Below are positions 30,861-43,601 of a DNA stretch of 64,000 bases, piece by piece. How positions within the stretch are numbered: the first letter of the stretch is position 1; the number at the start of each line of letters is the position of its first letter. The position numbers and the translations under genes are program-made. Source of the stretch: Halichondria panicea. Its lineage: Eukaryota > Porifera > Demospongiae > Suberitida > Halichondriidae. The notes beneath the pieces are model-generated. The model was not told the origin of the DNA. It did not search any database and saw only the letters and a program-made list of their open reading frames with translations. The stretch lies in contig NC_087388.1 in the NCBI RefSeq assembly GCF_963675165.1, positions 970,800 through 1,034,799 of the forward strand, in the 5' to 3' direction.

Positions 30861-33800
30861 CTACCGTCGACGTCTGTCCCTACTACGACTACGAGAATGT
30901 CTATTTCGTTTCTCCCTCTGTCCACGACCTGTGACCCTCTGTTGTTCCTCTTGCTTGCGTTGGGCCATCCATGTAGCCCGACGGGCCTCCCTCTCCCGTT
31001 CCCTCTCCTCCTCAGCGGCCACACGCTCAGCCACCTGCACACAAGGGGTGGGTGTGTAGCAATAGTCACAACAGAGTTACAAGTAAAGGCAGTTGTACAG
31101 TTGCAACAAGCTAAATACCAGGAAGCAGGCTTCCCTTAAGAAACAGAATACTTGCAAAAAAGGAAGTACCGATCCATACAGTGCTCAATCCATATCCATA
31201 ACTGCACACACTGTATACACACAGTACACACTGCACACACAGTACATGCATTGCACTGTACACACAGTACACACTGCACACACAACTGTACACACTGTAC
31301 ACACAGTATATGCATTGCACACACAATACAACAAAATACACAATACAAAATACACTATTATTTAATACACAAAGCTCACACTGTACACACTGTACACACA
31401 GTACACTGCTGCACAGTACACTGTATACTGCTGCACTGTACACTGCTGCACTGTACACACTGTACACACAGTACACTGCTGCACTGTACACTGTATACTG
31501 CTGCACTGTACACTGCTGCACTGTACACACTGTACAACAGTACACTGCTGCACTGTACACTGTATACTGCTGCACTGTACACTGCTGCACTGTACACACT
31601 GTACACACAGTACACTGCTGCACTGTACACTGTATACTGCTGCACTGTACACTGCTGCACTGTACACACTGTACAACAGTACACTGCTGCACTGTACACT
31701 GCTGCACTGTACACACTGTACACACTGTACACTGCTGCACTGTACACACTGTACACTGCTGCACTGTACACTGCTGCACTGTACACACAGTACACACTGT
31801 ACACTGCTGCACTGTACACACTGTACACACTGTACACTGCTGCACTGTACACTGCTGCACTGTACACACAGTACACACTGTACACTGCTGCACTGTACAC
31901 TGTACACTGCTGCACTGTACACACTGTGGACAACATTACACACAATACACAATACACACCTGTAACTCAGTGAGAGGCAGCCAGTAGATGGAGGGAGAAG
32001 CTTTGGTCTTCTTGAACAGCTCATCCAACAGCAGAGTTGGTTTAACCGAGGGGGCATTCTCTACTGTATCCATAACAACAGGTGGGTCTACAGCAGGGGG
32101 TGATGACAACCCCACAGCAGCAACTGCAAGACAGATAGAGAGTGTGACAAGTGGTGTGTCATACAGTGAAGGACTCACTCTTGCCCTCTTGCTCTGAGTT
32201 AGTTTCTTCCTGAATGAGCAGCTGTCCTCCAGTGATTCCCCCCACCTCTCCAGGGGACAAGAAGTCAGCACACAGGTACTTGGGGCTAGTAGTCGGCCAT
32301 TTAATCCCGTGGACACGCTCCCTAGTTGCCATGGCAATGTCCTTGGTGTCATACTAGGTCGGTAGAGAGAACAACACAATATACAAACAGTACACTAGTT
32401 AGTAAGGCTACATATCTACATTATATGTACAACAGATACAAACTCTTACTAGCTGGTGCATGCACTCACCACAGCAATGCAGTGTGAGCGTATCTTGTCT
32501 ATCCAGAAGGCCTCTTGCAGCAGTGTCCCGTCCTGGCTCAGTAGCTCTCTCAACTCCTCCTTGGTGAACGGTCGAGTGAGACCCTCCACATGAAGGATAC
32601 GACTAGGGGCCTGTTTAGAAGGAGGTGGGGTACGTCTACGCTGCTGTTGCTTGGCAGCAAGCTCTGCCTCTCTCTTGGCTTTGAGACGAGTTTCTATTCG
32701 TTGTCTAGTCTCCATCTCTTTGAGAGCACGTTGCTCCTCTCTACGTTGCTCTTCTCTGGAGGGAGTGATGGTGGTGGTGTTATAGACACACAAGGACACT
32801 ATCACACTTACTCTTTCTCCTTCGTGTCAGGGCAAGCTTCCTCCACACTCTCAACAACCTCCGTCTCGTCATAATCCAACTGACCCAGTTCCACTAGCTG
32901 GCTAACTTCAGCTGGTATCATGTCCTGCAACAATACAGTAAAACACTGCTGACAGGGATCTGCCCAAAATTTTGCGAGTGGTGGCATTCTTAATTTTCAA
33001 TTTCAGTTCAACACACAAAATTTGCCTTTTTTAGCCTTCAGAACATAAAAGTGGTGGTTTTACTTTGTCTAGAGGTGGTTAGTACCGACCACCACGGACT
33101 AGTGTGGGCACATCCCTAACTGCATACACAAACTGTTGAGCTACCTGAATGAGATCAGAATTGATTGCAGGGGTTGACCCACTGCTGCTGCGTTGCCGTC
33201 CAGAGCCCCACTTCCTCTTACGGTCAATGGGCGTGGTCGCAGCTGAGGGAGTGCTTGTTGAAATACGACGTTTCTTGACAGTGGACGAGTCAGAATCCTG
33301 GGGGGGGGGGTATAGAGGTTTAGTAGTGTGAGAATGACATTATGAGGGACCTACTGATCTGCTGCCTTGTCTGCTCCTCTTCCCTTTTATCGCCTGGTCA
33401 TGTGATACTTTATTCTGTGCTCTTCTAGTTTGGTCATGTGACTTCTTCTTTGCTACAGAGTTGCTGTCATTAGGGAACTCACTGAAATCATCTTCCTCGA
33501 CATGTACCGAAAACTCCATATCCATCTGAGACGTTTCCATTGGGACAGCCTCACTTTCCTCCTTTGCTGCTTCCTCAGTCACTGTGGTTTCAGATTGTTC
33601 TGTCACCGTAGATGTCATTATGGCTTCAGTTTCGTCTTTTGTTGCCTCCTCAGTAGCTGTGACTTCAGTTTCGTCCTTTGTAGCCTCCTCAGTCACTGTG
33701 GCTTCAGTTTCGCCTTTTGTAGCCTCCTCAGTCGCTGTAGTTTCAGAATCTGTCATTATGGCTTCAGTTTCGTCGTTTGTTGCCTCCTCAGTCGCTGTGG

Positions 33801-35717
33801 CTTCAGTTTCGTCTTTTGTAGCCTCCTCAACCGCTGTGGCTTCAGTTTCATCTTTTGTTGCCTCTTCAGTCGCTGTGATTTCAGTTTCATCTTTTGTTGC
33901 CTCCTCAGTCATTGTTATGGCTTTAGTTTCGTCTTTTGATGCCTCCATATAATCTTCTTTTGGTGCAATGTTTTCACAAACAGGCTCATCTTTTGTTGCC
34001 TCCTCCATCATATCAACATCCATTTCTTCGACTTTTGGTGCATTATTCACTGTAGAGTCAGTTACATTTCTTGCTGCCTCCTCGGTGGTTTCTGTTTTGC
34101 CATTGGCTGCATCCTCAGTCGGTGTGATTTTTGTGTCATCTTTTGCTGCCTCCTCAGTTGGTGTGACTTGTGTGTCATCTTTTGCTGCCTCCTCAGTTGG
34201 TGTGATTTGTGTGTTATTTTTTGGTGCTTCCTCAGTTGGTGTGATTTCCATTTCTTTTTTGGCGGCATCTTCAGTGATTTCTGTGTCAGCGGTGGTATAT
34301 TTTTGTGCTTCGATTGTGAGTTCAAGTTTATTGCTAGGTGCTTGTGACTCTGTGTCGTTATTTTCTGCCTCCTCTAGAGCAGATGTCACGTTAATTGGTG
34401 CATCTTCGTGTTTTAGCTCCTCCACATCAGCTTGTTTCATCACTAGTTCCCTAGTATATTTCGCCGCTGCCTTCGATAGCATGCCATCATCCAACATGCC
34501 AGTAGCCCTTTGGCTAACGAGTGGCTGTTCAACAGTCCTCTCTGTCATCACATAATCTATAGGGATAGCGGGATCATCAGACGGTGGCGCAGTGGTCACT
34601 GGTGACAATGGATCTTCTTTTGCAACACCTGTACAGACAATAAACAGTACAGAGTCATAAATGCATGTACAGTAGAGTACTGGCTCTTACCATCATCAGG
34701 CGATGAGGAAGTGTCTATAACACCATTTGGTTCGTCTGTCGGCTGCTCAACACGTGTTAGAGGCTCCTCTGTAGCAGGCACCTCCTCAGCACCTTGTTGG
34801 ACAGGGTTGACTTCCATCGAGGGCTCTGGTTGAGTGATGACAGCTGCTGCAGTGATACATTACATGTACATTAATTACACAATAATAATTATTAGCTCAC
34901 ATTGTTTAGCTGCTGACTCCGCAGGACCACCCTGAGATGTTGGTTTAACATTCGACTGTGTTGCATCAATCTGATTGGACGTTGGGACAGTGCCATTGAC
35001 CCCTGCCGTCTGTCCTCCCTTCTCGGCAACGACATCCTCCAACACTCTCACAGGATCAAGAGCTCTGTCTAACTGACGATCAGCCACACCTCCCAACGCC
35101 TCCTCTGCCGAGTTGTTCCCCAGCTCAATGGCTACTATCATTGGACTCAAACTCCCATCGCCAATCGTACGATCTCCCACACCTACGGCCATTCGACTAG
35201 ACGCATTGCCACACGGATGCACCTCTAGTCGATCTCGATTACTGAGCTGAACTGATACAATCATTGACTCTGATTCATCGTATTCAGCAAGTATGTCCTC
35301 CTCGGCAATGAAGCTCTCGGGAGGTACCTCAAAGTTGAAGCCTCCGGCAGCCATTCCCATGCTATACACACCGGGGCCACTATCAGACTCAGCTTCTGAT
35401 TCAGGGTCGTCCAGCTCTTCATCGTACAGAGCCTGTACAGTGAGTGTGGACGATGATACAGTGTGAGGTGGATGTCTAGAGCCCAGTACATGTACATTAC
35501 GTGTACACATTATCTGTGTATGCTTTAAAATGCATGCATGGGTTTATATGCATTGTGTACAGTGCCTCCACCACCACGGTGAGTGTTTCCTGCCGCTCAC
35601 CTGCTCCAGGCGATCTCTCAGATCCTTCTTGGTCCCCTTGGTGCTCAGGCCTCTCTGCTTGAGCTCCTCCTTGAGCTCAGAGACGGTCATAGCCACGACA
35701 TAAGCTTTAGCTGCCAT
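30861..35717 (-). CDS. ACIN1: Acinus homologue, SAP-RRM splicing/EJC-peripheral protein
   Basis: Acinus works with RNPS1 and SAP18 (ASAP complex) in splicing control and apoptotic chromatin condensation. Exon 1 (35717-35601) is a SAP DNA-binding motif: MTVSELKEELKQRGLSTKG then TKKDLRDRLEQ. Next come an acidic region (YDEELDDPESEAESDSGPG) and a very long acidic low-complexity exon (about 34620-33350) built of repeated EEATKDETE units. A Glu/Arg coiled stretch (RREEQRALKEMETRQRIETR) leads into the RRM-like domain: RILHVEGLTRPFTKEELREL, FWIDKIRSHCIAV, then YDTKDIAMATRERVHGIKWP. The RNPS1/SAP18-binding motif is clear: KPTLLLDELFKKTKASPSIY then WLPLTELQ (human KPTLLLDELFRKTKAAPCIYW). The final exon (about 31034-30861) ends in RS dipeptides, RHSRSRSRDRRRR. 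Its intron is filled by a CTGTACAC minisatellite. Divergent from CEP192 by 192 bp. Confidence 0.93.
31200..31930. repeat. CTGTACAC / GCTGCACTGTACA minisatellite
   Basis: About 730 bp made almost only of ACACTGTACAC and ACTGCTGCACTGTACA blocks in a higher-order pattern; sub-blocks such as the one at 31431-31530 recur several times. It fills the last Acinus intron. Because the unit contains no stop in several frames, long open frames run through it on both strands; none is a real gene. Confidence 0.95.
33600..34300 (-). repeat. In-frame acidic repeats in Acinus
   Basis: Degenerate 24-30 bp units code EEATKDETE(A/V/I)TAT-like peptides, with at least ten copies, and a related upstream subset codes TPTEEAAKDDTQ. 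The repeat is coding, inside the long acidic exon of Acinus. The unit count probably varies between individuals. Confidence 0.85.
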
Positions 35718-35909
35718 TACACTTCTAACTCCACGCTGTTATTGGGTACGGGTCATATGACAATCCCAAGAAAGTCACGCGAGACAAATTACTCTGAAGA
35801 TCAAAGGTCATCTTGTGGCGCCTTTATTAGACTTTTTACGGTAATATCCGAATGCAAAGAGTGCACTTTCTAGATCCAGCCAGCCACTAACTAGGTAGCT
35901 GTTAGAGAC
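35718..35909. promoter_or_regulatory. Divergent intergenic region, Acinus / CEP192
   Basis: The start codons are 192 bp apart. The stretch includes TTTTTACGGTAATAT near 35834, resembling the end of the TACCGTAAAA element family. No X-box was found here, although CEP192 is centrosomal. Confidence 0.45.
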
Positions 35910-38900
35910 ATGACAAGCCTTCACTATGGACTGGATGCAACCCTCCTATCGGCTCCAGGCTCCCCCTATGCATTCTCTACTGCACTCAAGCCTCCCGGAG
36001 CCCTCAGGAGGGCCAAGGGCATAGAGTGAGTGGGTACACTTTATGAGCACACAGATAGAGTGTGTACTGCTGTGCATGCTGTAGGTCAGACGTGGTTAGT
36101 CGACTCTCACTGGGTAGTGTGGGATCCAACACTCCTCCGCTACTGTTGCCTAGCAACGATGCAGCTAACAACGACAGGAAGCTCCAATCACCTAACGAGA
36201 CAGGACTATCAGAATCATTGGGTATACTAGATCTGGACGCTATGGAAGGCGAGTTGCTAGGGTGATTCAGCCATGCTCAGTCCTTTATAATACGACTCTC
36301 CTCTAGACAGTGGCGTGTCTCAGTTCCTCAGCTCCCCAAATGGAGATGGTCTCCAGTTGAGATTAAGTGTGGCCACCTCTGCCAGGTCGTCTAACATCCC
36401 TCCGTCCAATCAGATAATGCCAACGTTACATCCTCCTTCGTCTAATCAGGCACCAGTATTTAATCCTCCGTTCGATCAGATGATCTCTGCTGCCCCACCT
36501 CTCTCGTCTGAGCTGGATGAAAGTGGTTCATCGGAGGGAGAGCTAGCGTTGAGTGCTGGAGACTTGGCGCAACTTGATGTCACTCTGACCGACGAATCAG
36601 ATCACTCCTTTACACAATTGCCAGGGCAACACACTCTGAGTGATAGTAAAACCAATGGCCACTATAATCCATTCGAAGGTGGGGCATGTTTGTACTAGTC
36701 ACTGTGTTTAGGTACGACATTAACCCCTGCAGACTATGACCCCGGCAGTTTTGGAGGGGAGGAGTTTGAGGCTCAGCAAGACCAAGCCTCGTTCTTACAT
36801 GAGCTGGAACAACAAGAGGAGAAGATCAACAAAGCCACACTCGTGAGTCCCCCCTACCACCCACCACTTTAGTGTACGTATGTCTCTGTTACTCCAGACG
36901 CCATCAGACTCTCGCCTCACCTCCTTTACCAGTGCCTGTCCCCAAAGTGACTTCTCACTCCACTCCTACTTCAATAAGAAGAGTAACCAAATGGGGCAGC
37001 TATCTGAGGAGCTGTCTCCCAGTCAAAGGGCAAGTTCTCTCTCATAGTTTACAGCATGGCTGTTACGTATGTCCTCCCTCTACAGCCTCTGTTCAATGAT
37101 ACACCAAGTCATGTGATAGTCAGTCCCACTGCTACAGACACAACACCAAAGGAATCCTCCTCGATAGTGTTTGATGGCCTAACTCCAGCTCTATCCTCTC
37201 ACTCCACACCACCACCAACTCCACCACGACTGGACCTCTCCGAACAAACCTCGTTAGACCAGGGGCTCCCCTCTATGTATTTTCATAACGAGCTACCCCC
37301 CTCTAATCAAAATACTCCAACTGGCAACTCTGTCAGTGGCTTACCATCTCAGTATCTACAAATGGAACAACCACCCTCCAATGAAAACACTCCAACTGGC
37401 AACTCTGTCAGTGGCTTACCATCTCAGTATCTACAAATGGAACAACCACCTTCCAATGAAAACACTCCAACTGGCAACTCTGTTGGTGGCTTACCATCTC
37501 AGTATCTACAAATGGAACAATCACCCTCCAATGAAAACACTCCAACTGGCAACGCTGTCAGTGCCTTACCATCGCAGTATCTACAAATGGAACAACCCCC
37601 CTCCAATGAAAACACTCCAACTGGCAACGCTGTCAGTGCCTTACCATCGCAGTATCTACAAATGGAACAACCCCCCTGCAATGAAAGCACTCCAACTGGC
37701 AACTCTGTCGGTGGCTTAAAATCACAGTATCTACGAATGGAACAACCCCCCTCCGATAAAAACACTCCAACTGGCAACTCTGTCGATGGCCTACCATCTC
37801 AGTATCTACAAATGGAACAACTCTCTCTTAAAGATACACCTTACCACCCTGAAACCAGCCAATCTCTCCGTCTCTCCCCACAGTACTTGCAGCCAGAGGA
37901 CTCGACACTAGTGTTCCCAGAGCTATCAGCCATCTCCTCTCTCCCGCCAGAAGCCCCCTACTCGCTGGCCACGCCCGCCTCAGCCTACCTCCCCCTGGGA
38001 TTCGAGGTAACGTCAATCGGCAACCAACCATCCTTCACCACCACTGCTACTGATGAGAGCATTACGACTATAACGGTCGATACCAGTCATGTGACATCAG
38101 AGAAGGATAATGTGATTAGTCATGGCTCACCAATCAATACTAACCTCTCCAGTGTCAGTACAACCATCTCCGGGAGCTGTGAACAATCTCACCAAGTGAT
38201 GGCACCTAATGGCAGTCTGGATATTGATGCTCTGCTGCGATCGCAACCTCTTGGTAACTCACCAGATATCTCCATTACTACCAGCCCACCCCCACCTCCA
38301 CACAGTAACCATACTCCCCCTCAAACTGTCCACACCACCTCCACTGTCCACACAACGGCAGCCCATCACAGCCCCTCACCCAAAAGGTACACTATCAAAG
38401 TCATCCTGTATCTTAATTATCACACCTTCTCTATACAGGCCTCCTGTTGCGAGAATTCCCCCCGAGTGGTTAGAGGTGTGCCAGAGTCTGGAGTTCGACA
38501 GTGTTGTGTGTGTGGGGAGCAGCCAGTGTCAGTGGATGGACGTCAGCAATAGAGGGGACCGCTGGATACAAGTCTCCCTGCTAGTAGCTCACCTGACAAG
38601 GGACAGACAAGAGGTTGTGTGTGTGTGTGTGTGCGTAATAGATCACTGTGAGTGTAAACATGTGTGTTGCAGGTCTCTACAGACGCTGTATTTACGCTGA
38701 CTCAGCGCCTGTTTGTAGGTCCTGGCTGCAAAGAACGTGTAAAGGTGTGATTCATCACTGTATATACAGCTCATGTATTTACCCCCCTATCCCCGTACAG
38801 GTGACCTTCGCCCCTATAGCGGAGGGAGTATACAATGGAGTTGTCTCATTACAAGGATCTCTGGTTGTGTCCAGTGCTGAGGAGCCTCTAGCTACTGTCA

Positions 38901-40764
38901 AGCTGTGTGGATGTGCTGAGGCCCCACGACTCACCATGCCCTCCTCTCAGTCACTGGACTATGGTACAGTGGTAGGAGGATCTGTTGTTAGGCTGCCCCT
39001 GGAACTAAGCAATGCTGGTTCTTCACTACTACCACTCAAGATCACCATCAACTGTAACGTAATTCATAATTATGACTACACTACTACTGTATTAGCTTGA
39101 TTATGTGTTGAGATGTTGTCATTGTAGGATCCTCTCCATCGAATGTACTTCACTGTTGCTGATGCTTGTCAAACCTCACCCCCCTCCCCACGGGCACACC
39201 CTCACTCTGTCACACTCTCACTACCTCCACACCCTCACAACAAGCCACACCCCCTTCACATTGAGTTGTCAGCCCCAAAATTCTACCATAGCGGTAATGT
39301 CTGTGTGGTTGTGTGTATTAGTCTAACCTCTTGCCTGTTACAGACACCACTCGACCTCCACTGGAGATACAGGGAAGTCTGGACATAGCTCTGGACAGTG
39401 TACACGCTACACACAGTGTAACCAGTCTGCCTATACGCGCTGTGGTAGGTGTGGCTAAACTACTGGCTCCAGGATCATTCCAGGTATGTACACACACACG
39501 TACTGGCTAAGTATACCTGTACAATGCCTCCTCTACAGGGCAATGACTTCACCCTGAGTTGTCTAGTGGGTCAGACCAAGACTGAGAGAGTTCCCCTCAA
39601 GAATGCTGGCAATATCCCTCTGTCAGTGACTGCCAAGACCTCACATCCCACACTCTTCCTACTCTCTCCACACACTCTCACCATACAACCAGGACAGGTG
39701 TGATACACGTATTGAGCTTATAAAGTAGGGCCAAAGCCATCGTTCTTTTGGTGTGGTTTTGGCCATATTTACTGCGTACCTTGTCTGTCCATTTTATAGG
39801 AATCTTACGTGGATGTAACTTTTGTTCCGATATCTGACCCTGTGACCTCTGAGATGACCTTACAGTTGCACGTCAACCCCTCTGGTCCTGACTACAACCT
39901 GAACGTGAGAGGCGTGGCTATTCCAGCCTCAAAACAGAGGACTGTCTCGTGGAACAACAAAACTCTTCAGAGTATGAGTGGCTCTCCCAAGACCAAGCAA
40001 ATCTCTCAATGGCTTTCAGAAGTCCCTTCACTATCCTCCCACCCCACACATACCTCACAGCCCTCACATCCTTCTCACTCCACACCCCCTTCACAGCTCT
40101 CCTACCCCACACCACCCTCTCACTCCTCACCCCCATTACAGCCCTCCCACCACACACACCCCTCACAGCCCTCTCACTCCTCACCCCCATTACAGCCCTC
40201 CCACCACACACCGCCTTCACAGACCTCCCACCCCACACCACACTACTCACAGCCCTCCCACCACACACCCCCCTCACAACCCTCCCACCACACACCACCT
40301 TCACAGCCTTCCCACCCCACATCACACTACTTACAGCCCTCCCACCACACACAGCCCTCCCATCCCACACCACAGTACTCACAGCCCTCCCAGGAGAATG
40401 CCCATCGACGCAGTGTGTATATTCGTGAGGAAGAGGTACTGTTTCCGCCCACTCCACTCAACACCCGCTCCACAGTCAAAGTTCAAGTCTGCAACAGAGA
40501 TCTTCCGCTGGCTGTGTTCACTGTACTGAAACCAGCACTACCTTTCACTGTCGACCATCGCTCCTTTAAACTAGGGTATGTCACGTGCTTAATCATGTGA
40601 TGTCATGTTATCTATACCTTCACCCTAGGTCTCGACAGTGTGCTCGACTGCCCATCCACTTTACTCCCGCTATGCCCGGCAAGTACAGTGGCATTGTGGC
40701 TCTGAGAACTGACTCTAAACACCAAATGTTTGTGGTTGTTAGAGGGGAATCCCACAAACCTTAG
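35910..40764 (+). CDS. CEP192: SPD-2/CEP192-like centrosomal protein
   Basis: CEP192/SPD-2 scaffolds pericentriolar material and recruits PLK4, Aurora A and PLK1. Exons 1 (35910-36025) and 2 (36085-36261) begin MTSLHYGLDATLLSAPGSPY. The N-terminal half is acidic/Ser-rich and disordered, with DYDPGSFGGEEFEAQQDQAS and LTSFTSACPQSDFSLHSYF. A large exon (about 37085-38385) has seven or more 25-residue repeats (LPSQYLQMEQPPSNENTPTG). The C-terminal half has beta-rich ASH/SPD-2-type domains: VSLQGSLVVSSAEEP, DYGTVVGGSVVRLPLELSNA, SLDIALDSVHATHSV, KTERVPLKNAGNIPLSV, and a His/Pro/Ser low-complexity insert (about 40020-40390). The end FKLGSRQCARLPIHFTPAMP then GKYSGIVALRTDSKHQMFVV parallels the human C-terminus (LRSQHYINLPVYFKPKSAGK). 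Exon borders around 39060-39420 are uncertain. The family call rests on the final ASH domain and overall layout. Confidence 0.75.
37267..37840 (+). repeat. 75-bp coding minisatellite in CEP192-like gene
   Basis: About seven to eight units of 75 bp encode 25-residue repeats around LPSQYLQMEQPPSNENTPTG. Central units are almost identical in DNA as well as protein, so the array is young or homogenised; edge units (LPSMYFHNELPPSNQ and SPQYLQPED) are diverged. The frame is kept throughout. Confidence 0.92.
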
Positions 40765-40979
40765 TCTCGCATTTTGTTGTGATCTCAGTTTTATCCCATT
40801 ACACATGCTGCATAATTATTGTTCAACATGTACTGAACACATCTGTTTCAAATGTAATGACAACATATTCAACTGCATGATAGATCAACCACAAAATGAC
40901 ATAAACGCTTGACAGCATTAACAATTATACAGATCATGAATAACTACTAGAGCATGGTTTGTTATACTGATTCTTGTTG

Positions 40980-41722
40980 TTATACTGATTCTTCGAGAAA
41001 TTTCTTGTATTCTTTATTGTCAATCAACTCGTGAAATTCCTCCTCTCCTGATACTTTCAACTTGAGTAGCCAACCTTTAAGCAATGATGTCATCACACAT
41101 ACACACTCTTAGTATAGCAGCAGCCACCTTTGTTGTAGGGGTCCTCGTTAATTAGCTCAGGGGCATCCTCCAGTTCTGAGTTGATCTCAACCACGGTGCC
41201 CGACAGAGGGGAATGGATATCAGCAGCAGCCTTAACGCTCTCCAATACACCCATCGTCTCTGGGAGGGGGGAGAGCAATGGTTGAACATGGTCACCTTAG
41301 AATCATAGTAGCTACCGTTTCTTTCCAATTGTTGTCCTAGATCAGGTAGCTCAGCAAACACGACATCACCAAGTTTCTCCTGTGGAGAGGAGAGCAGTAT
41401 TGGTAAATTTGGTATCGTAATACAGAAGGGATATCAACACACCTGTGCATAGATTGATATCCCTACGGTTGCAGTGTTCCCTTTGAGAGACGCCCACTCA
41501 TGAGTGGTGGTGTATCTGTACTGCCCTGAGTCTGTGAGAAGGAGACGAAGATATCACGTATCAAAACACACAATAACCAGGCCTCTTACCAGGCTCTCTG
41601 AACTCCAACTCGTCAGAATACCATCTCCCAGCTAGACACACTTGTGCACTGGCTGATGGCCTCAGGAGACTCACTCTAGGCAGCCCTTTAGACAGCCATC
41701 TTCCCACAACAGCTGCTGCCAT
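40980..41722 (-). CDS. GCSH: Glycine cleavage system H protein, mitochondrial
   Basis: H protein carries the lipoyl arm that shuttles the methylamine of glycine between P, T and L proteins in mitochondria. The N-terminus [20 protein letters not shown] is basic and hydroxylated, a typical mitochondrial presequence. Exons then give [40 protein letters not shown], and the lipoylation site [18 protein letters not shown], with the lysine in ESVKA. The final exons give [11 protein letters not shown] and [20 protein letters not shown], ending YKKFLEESV. About 165 residues, usual for the family. It is divergent from HERPUD (215 bp) and convergent with CEP192 (215 bp). Confidence 0.95.
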
Positions 41723-41937
41723 GTTTATTTTGTAGTTATATTGAAATAAACCCGGACAGATTTGTATTAATAATGACCTTTGACCCCACTTCTAACTTTA
41801 GAAAATGAGCGTTGTTAAAGGACACGCCCATCTTCACATGATCGTGACACGTAGTGATACAGCGGTGAACAGCTACAGTATAGTACAGTACAGTACTAAA
41901 CAAAGACTTCTATAATTGACAAAAAGAAGAGAGAATA
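41723..41937. promoter_or_regulatory. Divergent intergenic region, GCSH / HERPUD
   Basis: The start codons are 215 bp apart. The stretch has ACACGCCCATC and CACGTAGTGATAC; no canonical ER-stress element (CCAAT-N9-CCACG) was seen, although HERPUD1 in vertebrates carries one. Confidence 0.4.
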
Positions 41938-43601
41938 ATGAGCTCTACAGTGAGATTAAGCATAAAGGCAGCCAATGGCTCTGTCAGTGACTACAGTGTG
42001 GAGGCACAGAGTGACTGGACTGTCCACCAGTTAAAGAACTATCTCTACAGACACTACCCCACCCACCCAGTAAGTCAGACTATCCTCCAGTGATACCCTC
42101 ATGCAGCTCACTCACTCACTCACCCCCGTCCACACAGCCCCTCACTAGTCAGAAGCTCATCCATGCTGGCAGACTGTTACTAGACTCTCAGACTATAGGC
42201 CAAAGCCTCCCTTCCAGTGGTGTGGACCCAGTGGTGGTTCATTTAGTGGCGTATGAGCGCTCCCACTCGAGCCCTGTGTTCAGTAAAGAGGAGGAGGAAG
42301 AGGAGACCAAAAGCACGGAGCCTGTTAGTAGGCAACCATCACTCAATACAGTACAAGAGGAGAGCAACCAACCTGATCAACATGTGCGAGTTATATAAGA
42401 CACTTGGTATTCATGAAATTCCCCAGTTACTTCCAGTTTATAATACCAAATTACCATAGAAACACTTTGATCTCGTTATGTTTGTTTGTACAGATTCACT
42501 CCCAGGAGCAGGATACGCCGGGACCACGCCCCCAGCTGAGGCACAGAGGTGGGGCACACCCCCTAGTGACGGGACTTCCCCCTCAGTTTTATATGTCACC
42601 CTATGGAGCGGCCTATGCTAACCAAGCGTATGCTAACCAAATGGCCCTCTGGTATCAAGCATACTACAGGTTGGCATTCCTCTAGTTGGTATTAAATATC
42701 TCTAACACGTTCTCCTCAGACAAGCCCCGCCCACTACCCTGGAAGAAAGAGGGGTGGACAACAACGTTGACCTGCTCAACCGTGAAGAGGGTGGTGTGGA
42801 GGTGGAGGATAACGTCCCAGTGAATGCTGCAGGGGGTGCTGCTGGTCTCGGTATGATGGCCGGAGGAGGAGGGGGAGGGGGAGGGGGGAACAGGCGAGAC
42901 CTTGTGGATGTCCTCTATATGACAACCATGTTTGGGTTTCTTGGACTTGTGGCTTACCTTACTGGCTCTCTAGGGAGACTCATGGTGTTTGCTGGAGGAA
43001 TAGTTTTTGTTTTGCTGTGAGTCAGTAGTTAGTTGTGTCTGTTTATTGACCCCTTCCTGTTTTGCAAGGCTTTGGTAATCACAATGTACATGTGTGTATT
43101 CTTCTCACTGCAGGAACCAAGGTGGTTGGTTTTCTGTGAGACGTCGAAGACAAGGTATGTTACTAGCTGGCTAACCCCCATTACCCTCTATCCCCCACTC
43201 CCCACTAGCTGCTCCGGTGGAGGAAGTGAACCCTCTCAACAGACCTGAGCAAGTAGCGGCAGGAGAGAGACAAGAACAACAGGTATGTGTGTGTAGGAGT
43301 AACCATACTTCTGCTAATTTGCCTTGAGAACCCTCAAATTCCTTAGCCAATATATATTTTCTCAAAGCTCTCCCAGACGCATCATTAATTGTGACTGAAA
43401 GATGTCCCTACTGATAGTTACCATCCTCCATCCTCTTTACAGGTACCTCAAGAAGCTGCACCACCGGAAGCCACACAGCCACAGCCACAAGAACTACAAG
43501 ACCAACAGAGACAAGGAATACTAGCGACTATGTTTGTATTTGTTACCTCATTTTTTACATCCCTTGTACCTCACCAGAGACCAGAACTGCAAGCCAATTA
43601 A
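41938..43601 (+). CDS. HERPUD1: HERPUD (Herp) ubiquitin-like ER membrane protein
   Basis: Herp is an ER membrane scaffold for the HRD1 ubiquitin ligase complex in ER-associated degradation. The first two exons encode a ubiquitin-like domain: VRLSIKAANGSVSDYSVEAQ, DWTVHQLKNYLYRHYPTHP, then SQKLIHAGRLLLDSQTIGQS. A polar linker follows (EEEEEETKSTEP), then the Herp-typical YANQAYANQMALWYQAYY. The membrane hairpin lies in DVLYMTTMFGFLGLVAYLTG and LMVFAGGIVFVLL, preceded by a poly-Gly run. The cytosolic tail ends ILATMFVFVTSFFTSLVPHQ, equivalent to the FFKTFFASLLPE end of human HERPUD1. Stop at 43599-43601. HERPUD1 and HERPUD2 cannot be told apart here; a pre-duplication single gene is likely. Confidence 0.9.

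Noticed and set aside
30850-30864. X-box-like GTTGCTATGGCTACC upstream of VPS9D1
   Set aside because: It breaks the RRNRAC half-site, overlaps the end of the Acinus coding sequence, and VPS9D1 is not a ciliary gene.
31111-32057. Long open frames of 190-270 codons on both strands rich in Thr-Val-His-Cys or Tyr-Ser-Ala
   Set aside because: They run through the CTGTACAC minisatellite, whose unit lacks stops in several frames, and lie inside the last Acinus intron.
33502-34555. Plus-strand frames of 120-195 codons rich in Ser, Val, Cys and Phe opposite Acinus
   Set aside because: They mirror the acidic Glu/Thr/Ala repeat of the real gene on the other strand; no independent start context or domain.
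39918-40529. Overlapping Pro/His/Ser and Val/Gly/Arg frames around 40 kb
   Set aside because: Alternative-frame readings of the low-complexity CCCTCCCACCACACAC insert within the CEP192-like exon.
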